Notes: generated by a model from the letters alone, not told the origin. A stretch of DNA of 15,389 nt from an uncultured Bacteroides sp. (GCA_900556845.1 USQO01000051.1:1-15389), one strand, 5' to 3'. Counted from the first letter of the stretch, positions 1 through 8,428 are shown. Translations and numbers: made by a program.

Positions 1-69
1 GTCATCTTTGTATTTTAGTGTTTTTTTATTGAATCTTTTTATCATTTAGTTTTCTCATATTCGTATATT

Positions 70-103
70 CTTGCACACCGTATATAAAAAAACACTAACT
101 TTG
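70..103 (+). promoter_or_regulatory. Candidate Bacteroides-type promoter for the marC-family gene
   Basis: A TAACTTTG box at 96-103 matches the TAnnTTTG -7 consensus of the Bacteroides primary sigma factor. A CTTGC element at 70-74 sits about 22 bases upstream, close to the usual spacing for the -33 TTTG box. The start codon at 123 would leave a very short leader of about 12 bases. The first 69 bases of the window are AT-rich and show nothing else I can support. Confidence 0.5.
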
Positions 104-122
104 CTAATAAAATTAGAGACTT

Positions 123-725
123 ATGAAGGGATTTGTTTTTCAAGAATTTCTAAGCGCTTTTATTGTGCTTTTTGCTGTTATCGACATTATCGGTTCGATA
201 CCCATTATCTTAGGACTGAAACAAAAGGGACGTCCCGTAAATGCAATAAAGGCTACACTTATAGCCTTTACACTGCTCATCACCTTTTTCTATGTGGGAG
301 ACGGTATGCTAAAGCTGTTTCAAGTAGACATTGCTTCGTTCGCCATAGCAGGTGCATTCGTCATCTTTTTGATGTCTCTCGAAATGATTCTGGACATTGA
401 AATTTTTAAAAACACCGGTCCTATCAAAGAAGCAACTTTGGTCCCGCTAGTTTTTCCACTATTAGCCGGTGCAGGAGCATTTACCACCTTGCTTTCTTTA
501 CGTGCCGAATATGCTCCTATAAACATTATTCTTGCTTTAGTTCTGAATATGGTATGGGTTTATATCGTCTTAAAACTGACTGATTTGATAGAACGAATTT
601 TGGGTAAAGGTGGTATATATGTTATCCGTAAATTCTTTGGTATTATCCTGCTGGCAATATCAGCGCGACTTTTTACAGCCAACATCACTTCGCTACTTGA
701 ACAATTCCAAAATCTCAAACCTTAA
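123..725 (+). CDS. MarC family (UPF0056) integral membrane protein
   Basis: The 200-residue protein is almost entirely hydrophobic, with about six membrane segments. The first spans roughly residues 8-28, where the family's AVIDIIGSIPI-like stretch lies (acidic residue followed by G and P within the membrane). Another spans about 41-60 and further ones about 70-90, 108-128, 137-155 and 170-190. Length and layout fit the MarC/YchE/YhgN family, which sits in the inner membrane. Its biochemical role is not settled, and the old link to multiple antibiotic resistance is not supported by later work. The ATG at 123 follows the candidate promoter closely. The gene stands alone and runs toward the PurF-like gene, with a shared hairpin between them. 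I am sure of the family but not of any substrate. Confidence 0.9.
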   Translation: MKGFVFQEFLSAFIVLFAVIDIIGSIPIILGLKQKGRPVNAIKATLIAFTLLITFFYVGDGMLKLFQVDIASFAIAGAFVIFLMSLEMILDIEIFKNTGPIKEATLVPLVFPLLAGAGAFTTLLSLRAEYAPINIILALVLNMVWVYIVLKLTDLIERILGKGGIYVIRKFFGIILLAISARLFTANITSLLEQFQNLKP

Positions 726-737
726 AAACATTAATAA

Positions 738-784
738 AAAAGGTTGTTTGAATTTCACATTCCATGATACTCAAACAACCTTTT
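738..784. terminator. Bidirectional hairpin terminator between convergent genes
   Basis: A perfect 14-bp inverted repeat (AAAAGGTTGTTTGA at 738-751 and its complement at 771-784) flanks a 19-base loop. The arms end in A and T runs, so the stem is followed by U-rich RNA in both directions. It lies 12 bases past the stop of the MarC-family gene and 35 bases past the stop of the PurF-like gene, so it can serve both. Confidence 0.8.
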
Positions 785-819
785 ATGTTTTCAGTGCCTA
801 TACGACCTGATCTACTTTA

Positions 820-2226
820 TCAAAAACAGCTTGAACCATCAAAGCAGTGTGTACAAACTTTACATTTAGGCAAGCCTATTGATTCTATCAAAATTTCCAA
901 TGTATTGAATTTCAATGAAGTCAGGCCAAACTGTGCACGGATACGCTCTACCATTTCCTTATATTCCGGCGAGTCTGTTGTAGCATATTTGTCCAATTTG
1001 GCATTAGGATCTCCTTCAATATCCTTGATGATACGACGTGTAATCAATTCCATATCACTTTTTGAAGAAGTAAATCCGATAAACGGACAGCCGTAAATCA
1101 ACGGCGGACATGCAATACGCATGTGTACCTCTTTTGCTCCGTATTCATACAACACGTTTACATTATCGCGCAACTGGGTTCCACGCACGATAGAATCATC
1201 GCAGAACAACAGGCGTTTACCCTGCAACATAGCTCGATTAGGAATCAACTTCATCTTGGCTACCAATGAACGCATGCTTTGGTTACTTGGAGTAAAACTT
1301 CGAGGCCATGTCGGTGTATATTTTGCAATTGCTCTATGATAAGGGATTCCTTTACCTTCCGCATATCCTAAAGCCATACCCACTCCCGAATCAGGTATAC
1401 CACAAGCACAATCTACTTCAGAATCGTCTACTTGCCCCATCTTATATCCGCTGGCAAAACGTACCTCTTCTACATTCCGGCCTTCATAGCATGACACGGG
1501 GAAGCCATAATACACCCACAAGAATGAACAGATTTGCATTTTATCGTTTGGCTTACGCAACTGCTCCAAGCCATCAGCACGCATACGGATAATTTCACCC
1601 GGTCCTACATACTTCTCAATTTCATAATCCAAGTTGGGCAAACTGCTTGACTCACTAGTTGCAGCATAGGCACCGTTCTTTTTACCTATAATAATAGGAG
1701 TACGTCCCCATTTATCACGCGCTACAATGATACCGTCTTCAGTCAAAATCAACATTGAGCAAGAACCCTTGATTTTATTGAACACATTTTCTATACCATC
1801 AACAAAATCTTTTCCTTGAACAATCAACAGTGAAATCAATTCAGTCTGATTTGTTTTACCCATGCTCATTTCGGCAAAGTGCATGTTGGCATCCAGCAAA
1901 TCCTTAACCAATTCTTCCGTATTATTGATTTTAGCTACAGTAACAATTGCAAAACGACCTAAATGAGAATTAATCATAATAGGCTGTGGATCTGTGTCAC
2001 TGATAACTCCAATACCTGCCTTGCCTTTAAAATTGGGCAACTCGGCTTCGAATTTAGTTCGGAAATACGAACTTTCCAGATTATGGATAGAACGAATAAA
2101 ACCTTCATTCTCCGCATAGGTAGCCAATCCGGCGCGTTTTGTTCCTAAATGCGAATTGTAGTCTGTTCCATAAAACAGATCGGTAGCACATTCAGCCATT
2201 GAGACTGTTCCAAAAAAACCTCCCAT
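820..2226 (-). CDS. PurF-like amidophosphoribosyltransferase homolog with a degenerate glutaminase domain
   Basis: This 468-residue protein has the full PurF layout: an N-terminal class II glutaminase-type fold (about 1-230) and a C-terminal phosphoribosyltransferase domain (about 255-440). The PRPP loop DDSIVRGTQ at 343-351 is intact, as are the upstream IPDSGVGMALGYAE-like stretch and the PRSFTPSNQ region at 309-317. Four cysteines match the iron-sulfur ligands of Bacillus-type PurF: C233, C380, C455 and C458. The glutaminase site is not intact. The protein begins MGGFFG rather than MCGxxG, so the N-terminal nucleophile Cys is missing, and the usual HRG, RYST and HNG motifs are not recognisable. 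True PurF makes phosphoribosylamine from glutamine and PRPP. This homolog may use ammonia, another amine or a partner, or may be regulatory. Databases would probably call it amidophosphoribosyltransferase. The start is supported by AGGA just upstream and by the absence of a better in-frame ATG. Confidence 0.88.
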   Translation of the reverse strand: MGGFFGTVSMAECATDLFYGTDYNSHLGTKRAGLATYAENEGFIRSIHNLESSYFRTKFEAELPNFKGKAGIGVISDTDPQPIMINSHLGRFAIVTVAKINNTEELVKDLLDANMHFAEMSMGKTNQTELISLLIVQGKDFVDGIENVFNKIKGSCSMLILTEDGIIVARDKWGRTPIIIGKKNGAYAATSESSSLPNLDYEIEKYVGPGEIIRMRADGLEQLRKPNDKMQICSFLWVYYGFPVSCYEGRNVEEVRFASGYKMGQVDDSEVDCACGIPDSGVGMALGYAEGKGIPYHRAIAKYTPTWPRSFTPSNQSMRSLVAKMKLIPNRAMLQGKRLLFCDDSIVRGTQLRDNVNVLYEYGAKEVHMRIACPPLIYGCPFIGFTSSKSDMELITRRIIKDIEGDPNAKLDKYATTDSPEYKEMVERIRAQFGLTSLKFNTLEILIESIGLPKCKVCTHCFDGSSCF

Positions 2227-2261
2227 TCCTAATCGATATTTAATTGTTATAATTGAGACTG

Positions 2262-2269
2262 CAAAAATA
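2262..2269 (-). promoter_or_regulatory. Candidate -7 box upstream of the PurF-like gene
   Basis: On the minus strand these bases read TATTTTTG, a match to the Bacteroides TAnnTTTG -7 element, about 36 bases before the start codon. No clear TTTG -33 box lies at the right distance. The 104-base gap to the CorC-like gene contains no hairpin, so read-through from that gene is equally possible. Confidence 0.35.
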
Positions 2270-2330
2270 CAACAAAAGCAGGGAACAGAAAAACAGAGAA
2301 CAAAGATTTTATAAAAAGCGGATAAAAATA

Positions 2331-3626
2331 TTATATGCCGGCCTCATCATCGCAAGCCGGACAATAGTTCACCAAAACCTTGTCTATTCGCGCCCCGTCC
2401 ATGTCTACAACTTCAAAACTAAAACCATTCCATGTTATACTTTCTCCACTCTGTGGAATATGCTCCAACTTTTCCAGAATAAGTCCGGCGACTGTTGTAT
2501 ATTCCGCATCCTCGTACAAATCTTCACGTTTAAAATAACACAGAAAATCGTAAAAAGGACATTGCCCGTCTACCAGCCATCCTTCCTTATCCACACGTTT
2601 AATGATATCCGGTTCTTCGTGTTTATCGTTCAGGTTTCCGACCAGAGCTTCGAATATGTCTTTCAGCGTAACCATACCCACACAAGCCCCAAACTCATCA
2701 CACACCAGTCCACGGCTGAATCCTCCGGTTTTCATCTGCTCCAATACTTTGTAAACATTCATCGATTCATGAAAATAGATAGCCTGCTTCACAATATCAG
2801 AGACTTTAAAATCTTCATTTTCAAGATATAAAACCAAATCTTTCAAATAAACGACTCCCTTTACATGGTCCATATCGCCATCAATCACCGGATAAACTTC
2901 ATACAGCACCCGTTTGAGCAAATCTTTCACCTCCTGATGGGTCATATTTATATCCATGCAAACCAAGTCACTTTTATGTGTCATGATAGAAGAAACCTTC
3001 AAGTCACCGGTCAAGAAAACACGCTGCACGATATCCTGCTCTACAGGCTGCACCTCTCCTCCTTCAGTTCCTTCCTGTACCATTGATTTAATTTCTTCCT
3101 CAGTTACTTTATTTTCGGATGCCGAAATACCCAAAAGATTAAAGATGCCGGAAGTACTCTTGGCAAGCAGCCACACAAACGGAGAGCCGATGGCTGAAAG
3201 CAACAGCATAGGACGGGCTACTGTTTTAGCCACTTTTTCCGAAATACTTAAACCAATACGCTTTGGTACCAATTCACCCAAAATTAAAGTCAAATAAGTA
3301 ACAACTACCACAATACTACCTTGAGCCAACCACGAAGCATACTTCGAAGCCACACCTACAGAAAGCAACCAGTCTGTAAAAAGTACAGCAATGGTATTTC
3401 CCGAATAAATACCTGTAAGAATACCGATTAAAGTAATACCGATTTGGACCGTAGATAAGAAATTGTCGGGCTCACCAGCCAGTTTTAACGCAGCCTTAGC
3501 TGCTTTGTTTCCTTTTTTTGCATCAGTTGTCAGACTTGACTTTCGTGCAGAAATCAATGCAATTTCTGACATAGAGAAGACTCCATTCAAAAGAATGAGT
3601 CCCAAAATAATAAAAATTTCACTCAT
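2331..3626 (-). CDS. CNNM/CorC (HlyC/TlyC) family membrane protein with CBS domains
   Basis: The 431-residue protein has the standard three-part layout. An N-terminal CNNM (DUF21) transmembrane domain covers about 1-165, with hydrophobic segments near 3-25, 58-82, 100-120 and 138-165 and the family's GELVPKRIGL stretch at 117-126. A pair of CBS domains follows (about 210-270 and 277-333). A C-terminal CorC_HlyC transporter-associated domain lies at about 345-425. Relatives are inner-membrane proteins linked to magnesium or other divalent-cation export, with the CBS pair binding adenine nucleotides. The hemolysin name is historical. The gene is upstream of the PurF-like gene on the same strand, 104 bases away. 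Family assignment is secure; the ion is not shown by the sequence. Confidence 0.9.
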   Translation of the reverse strand: MSEIFIILGLILLNGVFSMSEIALISARKSSLTTDAKKGNKAAKAALKLAGEPDNFLSTVQIGITLIGILTGIYSGNTIAVLFTDWLLSVGVASKYASWLAQGSIVVVVTYLTLILGELVPKRIGLSISEKVAKTVARPMLLLSAIGSPFVWLLAKSTSGIFNLLGISASENKVTEEEIKSMVQEGTEGGEVQPVEQDIVQRVFLTGDLKVSSIMTHKSDLVCMDINMTHQEVKDLLKRVLYEVYPVIDGDMDHVKGVVYLKDLVLYLENEDFKVSDIVKQAIYFHESMNVYKVLEQMKTGGFSRGLVCDEFGACVGMVTLKDIFEALVGNLNDKHEEPDIIKRVDKEGWLVDGQCPFYDFLCYFKREDLYEDAEYTTVAGLILEKLEHIPQSGESITWNGFSFEVVDMDGARIDKVLVNYCPACDDEAGI

Positions 3627-3655
3627 CTGTGTTTGTCGGTTAATTTTAAGTTGCC

Positions 3656-3663
3656 CAAAGATA
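3656..3663 (-). promoter_or_regulatory. Candidate -7 box upstream of the CorC-like gene
   Basis: The minus strand reads TATCTTTG here, an exact TAnnTTTG match, about 30 bases before the start codon. No obvious -33 TTTG is present at 19-21 bases upstream; the DNA there is an AT-rich TTTAAA stretch. Directly upstream lies a pair of 8-bp direct repeats. Confidence 0.45.
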
Positions 3664-3693
3664 GTAATTCACAAGGAATCAGCCTTTAAATTT

Positions 3694-3712
3694 AAGCTAT
3701 TTTAAAGCTATT
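3694..3712. repeat. Two direct repeats of AAGCTATT with an 11-base period
   Basis: AAGCTATT occurs at 3694-3701 and again at 3705-3712, one helical turn apart. The pair lies just upstream of the candidate promoter of the CorC-like gene. This spacing is typical of sites for OmpR/PhoB-type response regulators, but the sequence is AT-rich and short, so chance is possible. Confidence 0.35.
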
Positions 3713-3754
3713 ATAGTTCTATCCCAAAACGCTATACGACTGCTTATTAGATAT

Positions 3755-3787
3755 AAAAAAACTGCGAACCTTACAAAGGTTCGCAGT
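3755..3787 (-). terminator. Intrinsic terminator of the phosphate-uptake operon
   Basis: A perfect 12-bp stem (ACTGCGAACCTT at 3761-3772 paired with 3776-3787) closes a 3-base loop. On the minus strand it is followed by six T residues (3755-3760). It begins 28 bases after the pstB stop codon and marks the end of the operon. Confidence 0.92.
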
Positions 3788-3815
3788 AGAGCCATGTATG
3801 ATAAAATTTATCCCT

Positions 3816-4586
3816 TTATCCCATTTTTCCAGTCAGATAAGCACGTGTACGTTCATCCTTAGGATTGGTAAACATTTTCTCTGAGCTATCGTATTCTATC
3901 AATTCGCCCAAGAACATAAACATAGAACGGTCTGAAATACGTTTTGCCTGAGACATGTTATGCGTAACAATCAAAATTGTCACTTCCTTTTTCAGTTCGA
4001 TAAGCAACTCCTCAATATATTTGGTCGCAATAGGGTCCAATGCAGAAGTTGGTTCGTCCATCAGCAAAATATCCGGTTGCAATGCCAGTGAACGGGCAAT
4101 GCACAAGCGCTGCTGCTGTCCGCCAGACAAGAAAGTACCACGCTTGGTCAAAGAGTCTTTTACCTCATCCCACAACATTACGTTACGCAGGTTACGCTCA
4201 ACAATCTCGTCTTTAGCACTCTTAGACAACTTGATACCGTTCAGAATGTATCCGGCCAGTACATTGTCATAAATATTCATCGTTGGGAACGGATTAGGAC
4301 GCTGGAAAACCATACCAATGCGTCTGCGCTCTTCGGTAGGATGCATTTCCAGCACGTTTTCTCCATTCAACAAAATTTTTCCTGTAACCTGAATATTCTT
4401 ATACAACTCGTGCATACGGTTTACAGCTCTCAGCAGTGTACTCTTACCGCAACCAGAAGGTCCCATGATAGCAGTAATCGTATTTTTTTCCACATCTGCC
4501 GATACGTGCTTAACAGCCATTACGCTGCTGGTATATGAAATACAAACATCTTGTATCTGTAATATAGGATTCTTTATATTTTCCAT
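3816..4586 (-). CDS. pstB: Phosphate ABC transporter ATP-binding protein PstB
   Basis: PstB is the cytoplasmic ATPase that drives phosphate import through PstC and PstA. From the ATG at 4586 the protein has 256 residues. It shows the Walker A motif GPSGCGKST at 42-50, Q-loop Q95, the ABC signature LSGGQ at 153-157, Walker B ending in D177-E178, D-loop SALD at 181-184 and the H-loop H209. The stretch around RPNPFPTMNIYDNV (96-109) is characteristic of PstB. An upstream in-frame ATG at 4622 would add 12 residues (MFEFISEKNCKE) not expected for the family and would lengthen the overlap with pstA, so I chose 4586. Even so, the start overlaps the end of pstA by 13 bases, which suggests translational coupling. 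It is the last gene before the terminator. Confidence 0.96.
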   Translation of the reverse strand: MENIKNPILQIQDVCISYTSSVMAVKHVSADVEKNTITAIMGPSGCGKSTLLRAVNRMHELYKNIQVTGKILLNGENVLEMHPTEERRRIGMVFQRPNPFPTMNIYDNVLAGYILNGIKLSKSAKDEIVERNLRNVMLWDEVKDSLTKRGTFLSGGQQQRLCIARSLALQPDILLMDEPTSALDPIATKYIEELLIELKKEVTILIVTHNMSQAKRISDRSMFMFLGELIEYDSSEKMFTNPKDERTRAYLTGKMG

Positions 4587-5443
4587 TTCTTTGCAATTCT
4601 TTTCGCTAATAAATTCAAACATAATACAAAGGTGAGCAGGAACAGAGAAGCTCCCCAGATAAGGCTCTGCAAGTTAGGGTCGTTGAAAAATTCCCAAATC
4701 AGCAAAGGTACGGCCGACATAGGTTTACCCATGTTCCAACTGATGGCTGCACCACCCAGTGCAGTAAACATCAATGGAGCTGTTTCACCGACTACACGGG
4801 ATATTGCCAGCAGAATACCAGTAAAAATACTACCGAAAGCCGATGGCAACATCACTTGCAGCATAACTCTCCAATAGCTTCCTCCCAAAGCCAGACCGGC
4901 CTCTTTCAGTGTATCGGGAAGAATCTTCATGGTTTCCTCTGTAGAACGGATAATCAAAGGAAGCATCATGATGAACAATGCCACACTTCCTGCAAAAGCA
5001 GAATAGCCTTTCATGGGCACAACCACCCATATATATGTAATAATACCTATGATAATAGAAGGGGTTCCTTGCAAAAGGTCGGTCAGATAGCTGACCAGCG
5101 TCGCAAACCAGTTACCTTTGTATTCCGAAAGACAGATACCACAGAAAATACCTACGGGAATTGCAACTATCGCTGCCAGAAAAAGCATCAGGAATGTACC
5201 AACAATACCATTGGCAATACCACCTGGAATTGTTTCTCCTGCCTGCATGGCCATCATAGCCTTATAAGCATTCGGGGTTGCCTCGGTAAGGAAAGACCAT
5301 CCCAGCTGTTCCCATCCTTTAATCAGGACTTCGCCTAATATCGCAAGCAAAGGAATGGCAGTCAGACCAGAAAGAATGCATACTACCCAATAAAGCAGGT
5401 TGTTTTTAAAAATACGGAATCTTAATTTACTATCTTGTACCAT
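4574..5443 (-). CDS. pstA: Phosphate ABC transporter permease PstA
   Basis: PstA is one of the two inner-membrane permease subunits of the PstSCAB phosphate importer. The 289-residue protein has about six membrane segments, the first at about 16-40 and later ones near 80-106, 125-143, 150-166, 203-222 and 265-285. The cytoplasmic EAA loop that contacts PstB is visible at 181-200 (EAG at the start, LP at the end). It follows pstC after 18 bases and overlaps pstB. Length and order match the usual operon. Confidence 0.95.
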   Translation of the reverse strand: MVQDSKLRFRIFKNNLLYWVVCILSGLTAIPLLAILGEVLIKGWEQLGWSFLTEATPNAYKAMMAMQAGETIPGGIANGIVGTFLMLFLAAIVAIPVGIFCGICLSEYKGNWFATLVSYLTDLLQGTPSIIIGIITYIWVVVPMKGYSAFAGSVALFIMMLPLIIRSTEETMKILPDTLKEAGLALGGSYWRVMLQVMLPSAFGSIFTGILLAISRVVGETAPLMFTALGGAAISWNMGKPMSAVPLLIWEFFNDPNLQSLIWGASLFLLTFVLCLNLLAKRIAKKWKI

Positions 5444-5461
5444 ATTCAGAACATCATTTAA

Positions 5462-6319
5462 TTACACATGCTGGGCACGGCGTATCAATACTTTTCCTAT
5501 CATGTTGATAATTGCTGTAATAAGGAACAGAAGCAGTCCGATGGCAATCAACGATGACAACTTAAGTCCGTCAGCTTCTCCAAATTGGTTGGCAATGATA
5601 CTGGCCATTGTGTTTCCAGTCGTACGCAGTGTGTCTGGCATCTGGTTCGTATTACCAATCAGCATGGTTACCGTCATGGTTTCTCCCAAGGCACGGCCAA
5701 TCGCCAAAATATATGCCGAGAAAATACCAGAACCAGCCATCGGGAAAATTACTCGTCTAATCACTTCAGCACGGGTAGCTCCCATTGCATACGCACCTTC
5801 CTTCAAGTCAGAAGGAACCATTTTAATAAATTCCGAACTCAGTGAAGCAGCATACGGCACAATCATAATGGCCAATACAAAGGCTGCTGTCAAAATTCCG
5901 GAACCTTGCGGAGAAAGATTCAGATGCATAAATACGTGACGCAATGCATAAAAACCCCACAAACCGTAAATGATTGATGGAATACCGGCCAGCAAATCGG
6001 TAACAGTACTCAATATGGTAGCGATTTTCTTTCCTCGGAAGTATTCACCTGTAAACAGTGCCACGGGCAACGAGAAAGGAATACACATCAGCAAAGCCAA
6101 TGCCGTAGTAAGCAGCGTTCCTGTAATGAACGGCAATGCACCATAACTTTCCTTACCGGCTGTTGTCACCCAATCGTCAGAAAAAATAAAGTTCCAGAAG
6201 CCAAAGTGCTCGAAAGCACCAGAGGCATCATTGGTAAGGGAGTAAATAATTCCCCCACCAATGACCGGTACAACAACCGCCGAAAGTATCAGTAATGCGC
6301 GGAATATTTTGTCCTGCAT
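5462..6319 (-). CDS. pstC: Phosphate ABC transporter permease PstC
   Basis: PstC pairs with PstA to form the inner-membrane channel for phosphate. The 285-residue protein has a first membrane helix at about 8-27, an extracytoplasmic stretch to about 62, then further helices near 65-90, 104-125, 142-160, 195-215 and 255-275. Its EAA-type loop lies at about 174-193 (EGAYAMGATRAE, then a conserved P at 193). It starts 15 bases after the pstS stop, consistent with one transcript. E. coli PstC is longer (about 319 residues); the shorter N-terminal periplasmic part is unremarkable in this phylum. Confidence 0.95.
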   Translation of the reverse strand: MQDKIFRALLILSAVVVPVIGGGIIYSLTNDASGAFEHFGFWNFIFSDDWVTTAGKESYGALPFITGTLLTTALALLMCIPFSLPVALFTGEYFRGKKIATILSTVTDLLAGIPSIIYGLWGFYALRHVFMHLNLSPQGSGILTAAFVLAIMIVPYAASLSSEFIKMVPSDLKEGAYAMGATRAEVIRRVIFPMAGSGIFSAYILAIGRALGETMTVTMLIGNTNQMPDTLRTTGNTMASIIANQFGEADGLKLSSLIAIGLLLFLITAIINMIGKVLIRRAQHV

Positions 6320-6334
6320 AAACTATTTCGATTT

Positions 6335-7405
6335 TTATTTAAGAATAGGTTGTCCGTTGAATGTAACCTCTTTCAGGTTCTGAAGGCTCTTTTCGATTGC
6401 GCTCTTTGGCAGTGGAGCATAGTGTACAGTTTCAGTCGTTTTCTGAACCGGCTCGCTCAACATATACTGAAGCATGTCCAAAGTAGCCTGAGCTTGTTCC
6501 ATTGTACGGTCAGAGTAGCTCTGTTCTTTATAGATAAGCAACCAAGTGAAACAGCTGATAGGATAAGCACCTGCAGCATCTGCATTGGTAATAGAGCAAC
6601 GTGTATCCTGCGGAATCTCACCGGCAGCTGCAGCCGAAATACTTGCAGTAGAAGGAGTTACCCGTTCACCGCGAGTATTTACAACACTTGCATAAGGAAT
6701 TTTCTGTGCAAATGCATATTCAGAACCAATATAACCGATTGAATAAGGAGTCTGACGGATAATACCAGCTACACCCGGATTACCTTTTGCAGCCTGACCT
6801 ACTTTAAAGTCAACTGTTTTTCCTGTACCGAAGTTGTTTTTCCAGTCTTCGCTTACCTTGCTCAAGTAATCGGTAAACACGAAAGTTGTACCACTACCAT
6901 CCGAACGGTATGCCGGGATGATTTTTTGGGCAGGAAGTTTTACATCCGGATTCAGTTTCTGCAGACGTTCATCGTTCCAGTCTGTAATTTTGCCGCTATA
7001 GATATCTGCAATAACATCTCCCGAAAGATTCAAAGCTACTACGTCCGGCAAATTATAAGCCAAAACAACAGCACCCATACAAGTCGGGATATGTACTACA
7101 GGTTTCATTTCAGCCATTTCCTTGTCGCTCAGGAAAGCGTCGCTACCTGCAAAGTCTACAATACCGTCCTTCAAGTTGCGGACACCACCGCCACTACCGA
7201 TACCACCGTAAGAAACTTTGTCACCCGACTGTTCACCGTATGCATCGAAAGACATTGTATAGAAAGGCAATGGGAAAGTTGCTCCCGCACCTGTAAGTTC
7301 TACAGATTCACGTCCGCCATTATTGTTTCCTGATTTTTGTCCACCACAAGAAGTAAAAGCAACTGCCATCATTCCTGCTATCAAAGGTAAATAAATCTTT
7401 TTCAT
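6335..7405 (-). CDS. pstS: Phosphate-binding periplasmic lipoprotein PstS
   Basis: PstS captures phosphate in the periplasm and hands it to PstC-PstA. The 356-residue precursor has a lipoprotein signal peptide with its lipobox ending AFTSC, so C20 is the predicted lipidated residue. A Gly/Asn linker follows. Phosphate-site motifs typical of the family are clear: GAGATFP at 39-45, GIGSGGG at 68-74, GSD at 87-89 and RSDGSGT at 167-173. Residues R167, D169 and the SGT turn correspond to phosphate-contacting positions in known PstS proteins. The gene follows the porin gene after 36 bases with no terminator between, so the two are probably cotranscribed. Confidence 0.96.
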   Translation of the reverse strand: MKKIYLPLIAGMMAVAFTSCGGQKSGNNNGGRESVELTGAGATFPLPFYTMSFDAYGEQSGDKVSYGGIGSGGGVRNLKDGIVDFAGSDAFLSDKEMAEMKPVVHIPTCMGAVVLAYNLPDVVALNLSGDVIADIYSGKITDWNDERLQKLNPDVKLPAQKIIPAYRSDGSGTTFVFTDYLSKVSEDWKNNFGTGKTVDFKVGQAAKGNPGVAGIIRQTPYSIGYIGSEYAFAQKIPYASVVNTRGERVTPSTASISAAAAGEIPQDTRCSITNADAAGAYPISCFTWLLIYKEQSYSDRTMEQAQATLDMLQYMLSEPVQKTTETVHYAPLPKSAIEKSLQNLKEVTFNGQPILK

Positions 7406-7441
7406 ATCTTTAAAATTTATAATAGTTACTGTTTATTTGTT

Positions 7442-8428
7442 TTACAAAGCAAAGGAAGCATTTAAGTATGCATAAGTAGTATTGGATACATTGTCCGATT
7501 TGGGAGACCAGATCCGGAAGTTCGGAGACAACTTGACATATTTGCCAAGTTTAAATTCCACACCGGCAACACCGGCCATACCGTCATTATCCTTGTCCCA
7601 ACCGTTTTTTGAGGTCAGATAATCCCAACGGCCGAATACGTTTATTTTTTTAGAACAGTTCAGCACTGCGTATACAGAAGCACCGCTTTTATCGTTACCA
7701 TCTTCATACTTGGTGTTCATCTGATAGTTATATTCTGCACCCAGTGAAAACAGGTCGTTCGCATATCCGGCAAAAAAAGCCAGATTGGTGATACCTTTCT
7801 GAGTATCCTCCACTCCTTCATTATACGACCCGTATGCTCTTACCTTCAGCCCTTTTACCGGTGATAAAGTCAGCCCGGCACCATACTGAAGACCGTCTTT
7901 CACCTGAACTTTTTTATAGCCTTCACCATTGGCTACAATTACATCAGCAGAAAGTATTTTATTAAACTTGTATTCAGCCGAAACAGCAAGGTCCGCACTG
8001 CTACCAAACTTATATTCATCTTGGAAAGACTTCATCAGATATCGTTTTCCCCAAAACGACTCCTGCACTTTAAACTGTGTAGTACTGATAAGACCCGCAT
8101 TCAAAGTCCATCCGTTACTTTTCCAAGTAACCATGGCATTTTTTATATAGCCAACCCGATGATAATCCGTCACATCGTCAGACTGTCCGAAATCCATCAC
8201 AGCCTTCAACTGAAGATTATGAGGCAATTTATACTGATAACCAATATAAGCTCGTTCTAAATCAAACCCTCTGTCGTCATTAACCGAGCCAAACCCTGTG
8301 TGAGCATTAGTAAAAACCGTTATAATAGCTTCACCATTTTTCTCATTTTGTTTCGGTTCTTCCGCAGAAGCAAAACTCGGAACCAATACGCCAAGCATTA
8401 TCGGCAAGATAAGTTTTTTTGTTTTCAT
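7442..8428 (-). CDS. OprP/OprO-like outer-membrane porin heading the pst operon
   Basis: The 328-residue protein starts with a clear signal peptide (KTKK, hydrophobic core, cleavage after ASA at 20-22). The rest is rich in alternating polar and aromatic residues typical of an outer-membrane beta barrel. Examples are the LERAYIGYQYKL-like strand at about 57-68 and repeated Gly/Tyr/Phe strand ends. The pattern and the RAYIGY stretch resemble the phosphate-selective porin O/P family. Anion or phosphate selectivity is inferred from the family and from its position directly before pstS; the residues lining the pore cannot be identified by eye. It is the first gene of the operon and lies downstream of the long gene-free region. 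It could instead be a general porin recruited to this operon. Confidence 0.8.
   Translation of the reverse strand: MKTKKLILPIMLGVLVPSFASAEEPKQNEKNGEAIITVFTNAHTGFGSVNDDRGFDLERAYIGYQYKLPHNLQLKAVMDFGQSDDVTDYHRVGYIKNAMVTWKSNGWTLNAGLISTTQFKVQESFWGKRYLMKSFQDEYKFGSSADLAVSAEYKFNKILSADVIVANGEGYKKVQVKDGLQYGAGLTLSPVKGLKVRAYGSYNEGVEDTQKGITNLAFFAGYANDLFSLGAEYNYQMNTKYEDGNDKSGASVYAVLNCSKKINVFGRWDYLTSKNGWDKDNDGMAGVAGVEFKLGKYVKLSPNFRIWSPKSDNVSNTTYAYLNASFAL

Noticed and set aside
2253..2831. A 192-codon open frame on the plus strand.
   Set aside because: It lies antisense to the 3' part of the CorC-like gene and its intergenic flank. The translation is low-complexity with no recognisable domain.
4587..4622. 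A longer start for pstB.
   Set aside because: The 12 extra residues are not expected for PstB and would overlap pstA by 49 bases. The ATG at 4586 gives a normal-length protein.
5400..5939. A 179-codon open frame on the plus strand over pstC and the start of pstA.
   Set aside because: It is antisense to two certain genes and its composition mirrors their hydrophobic codons. No start context or family match was seen.
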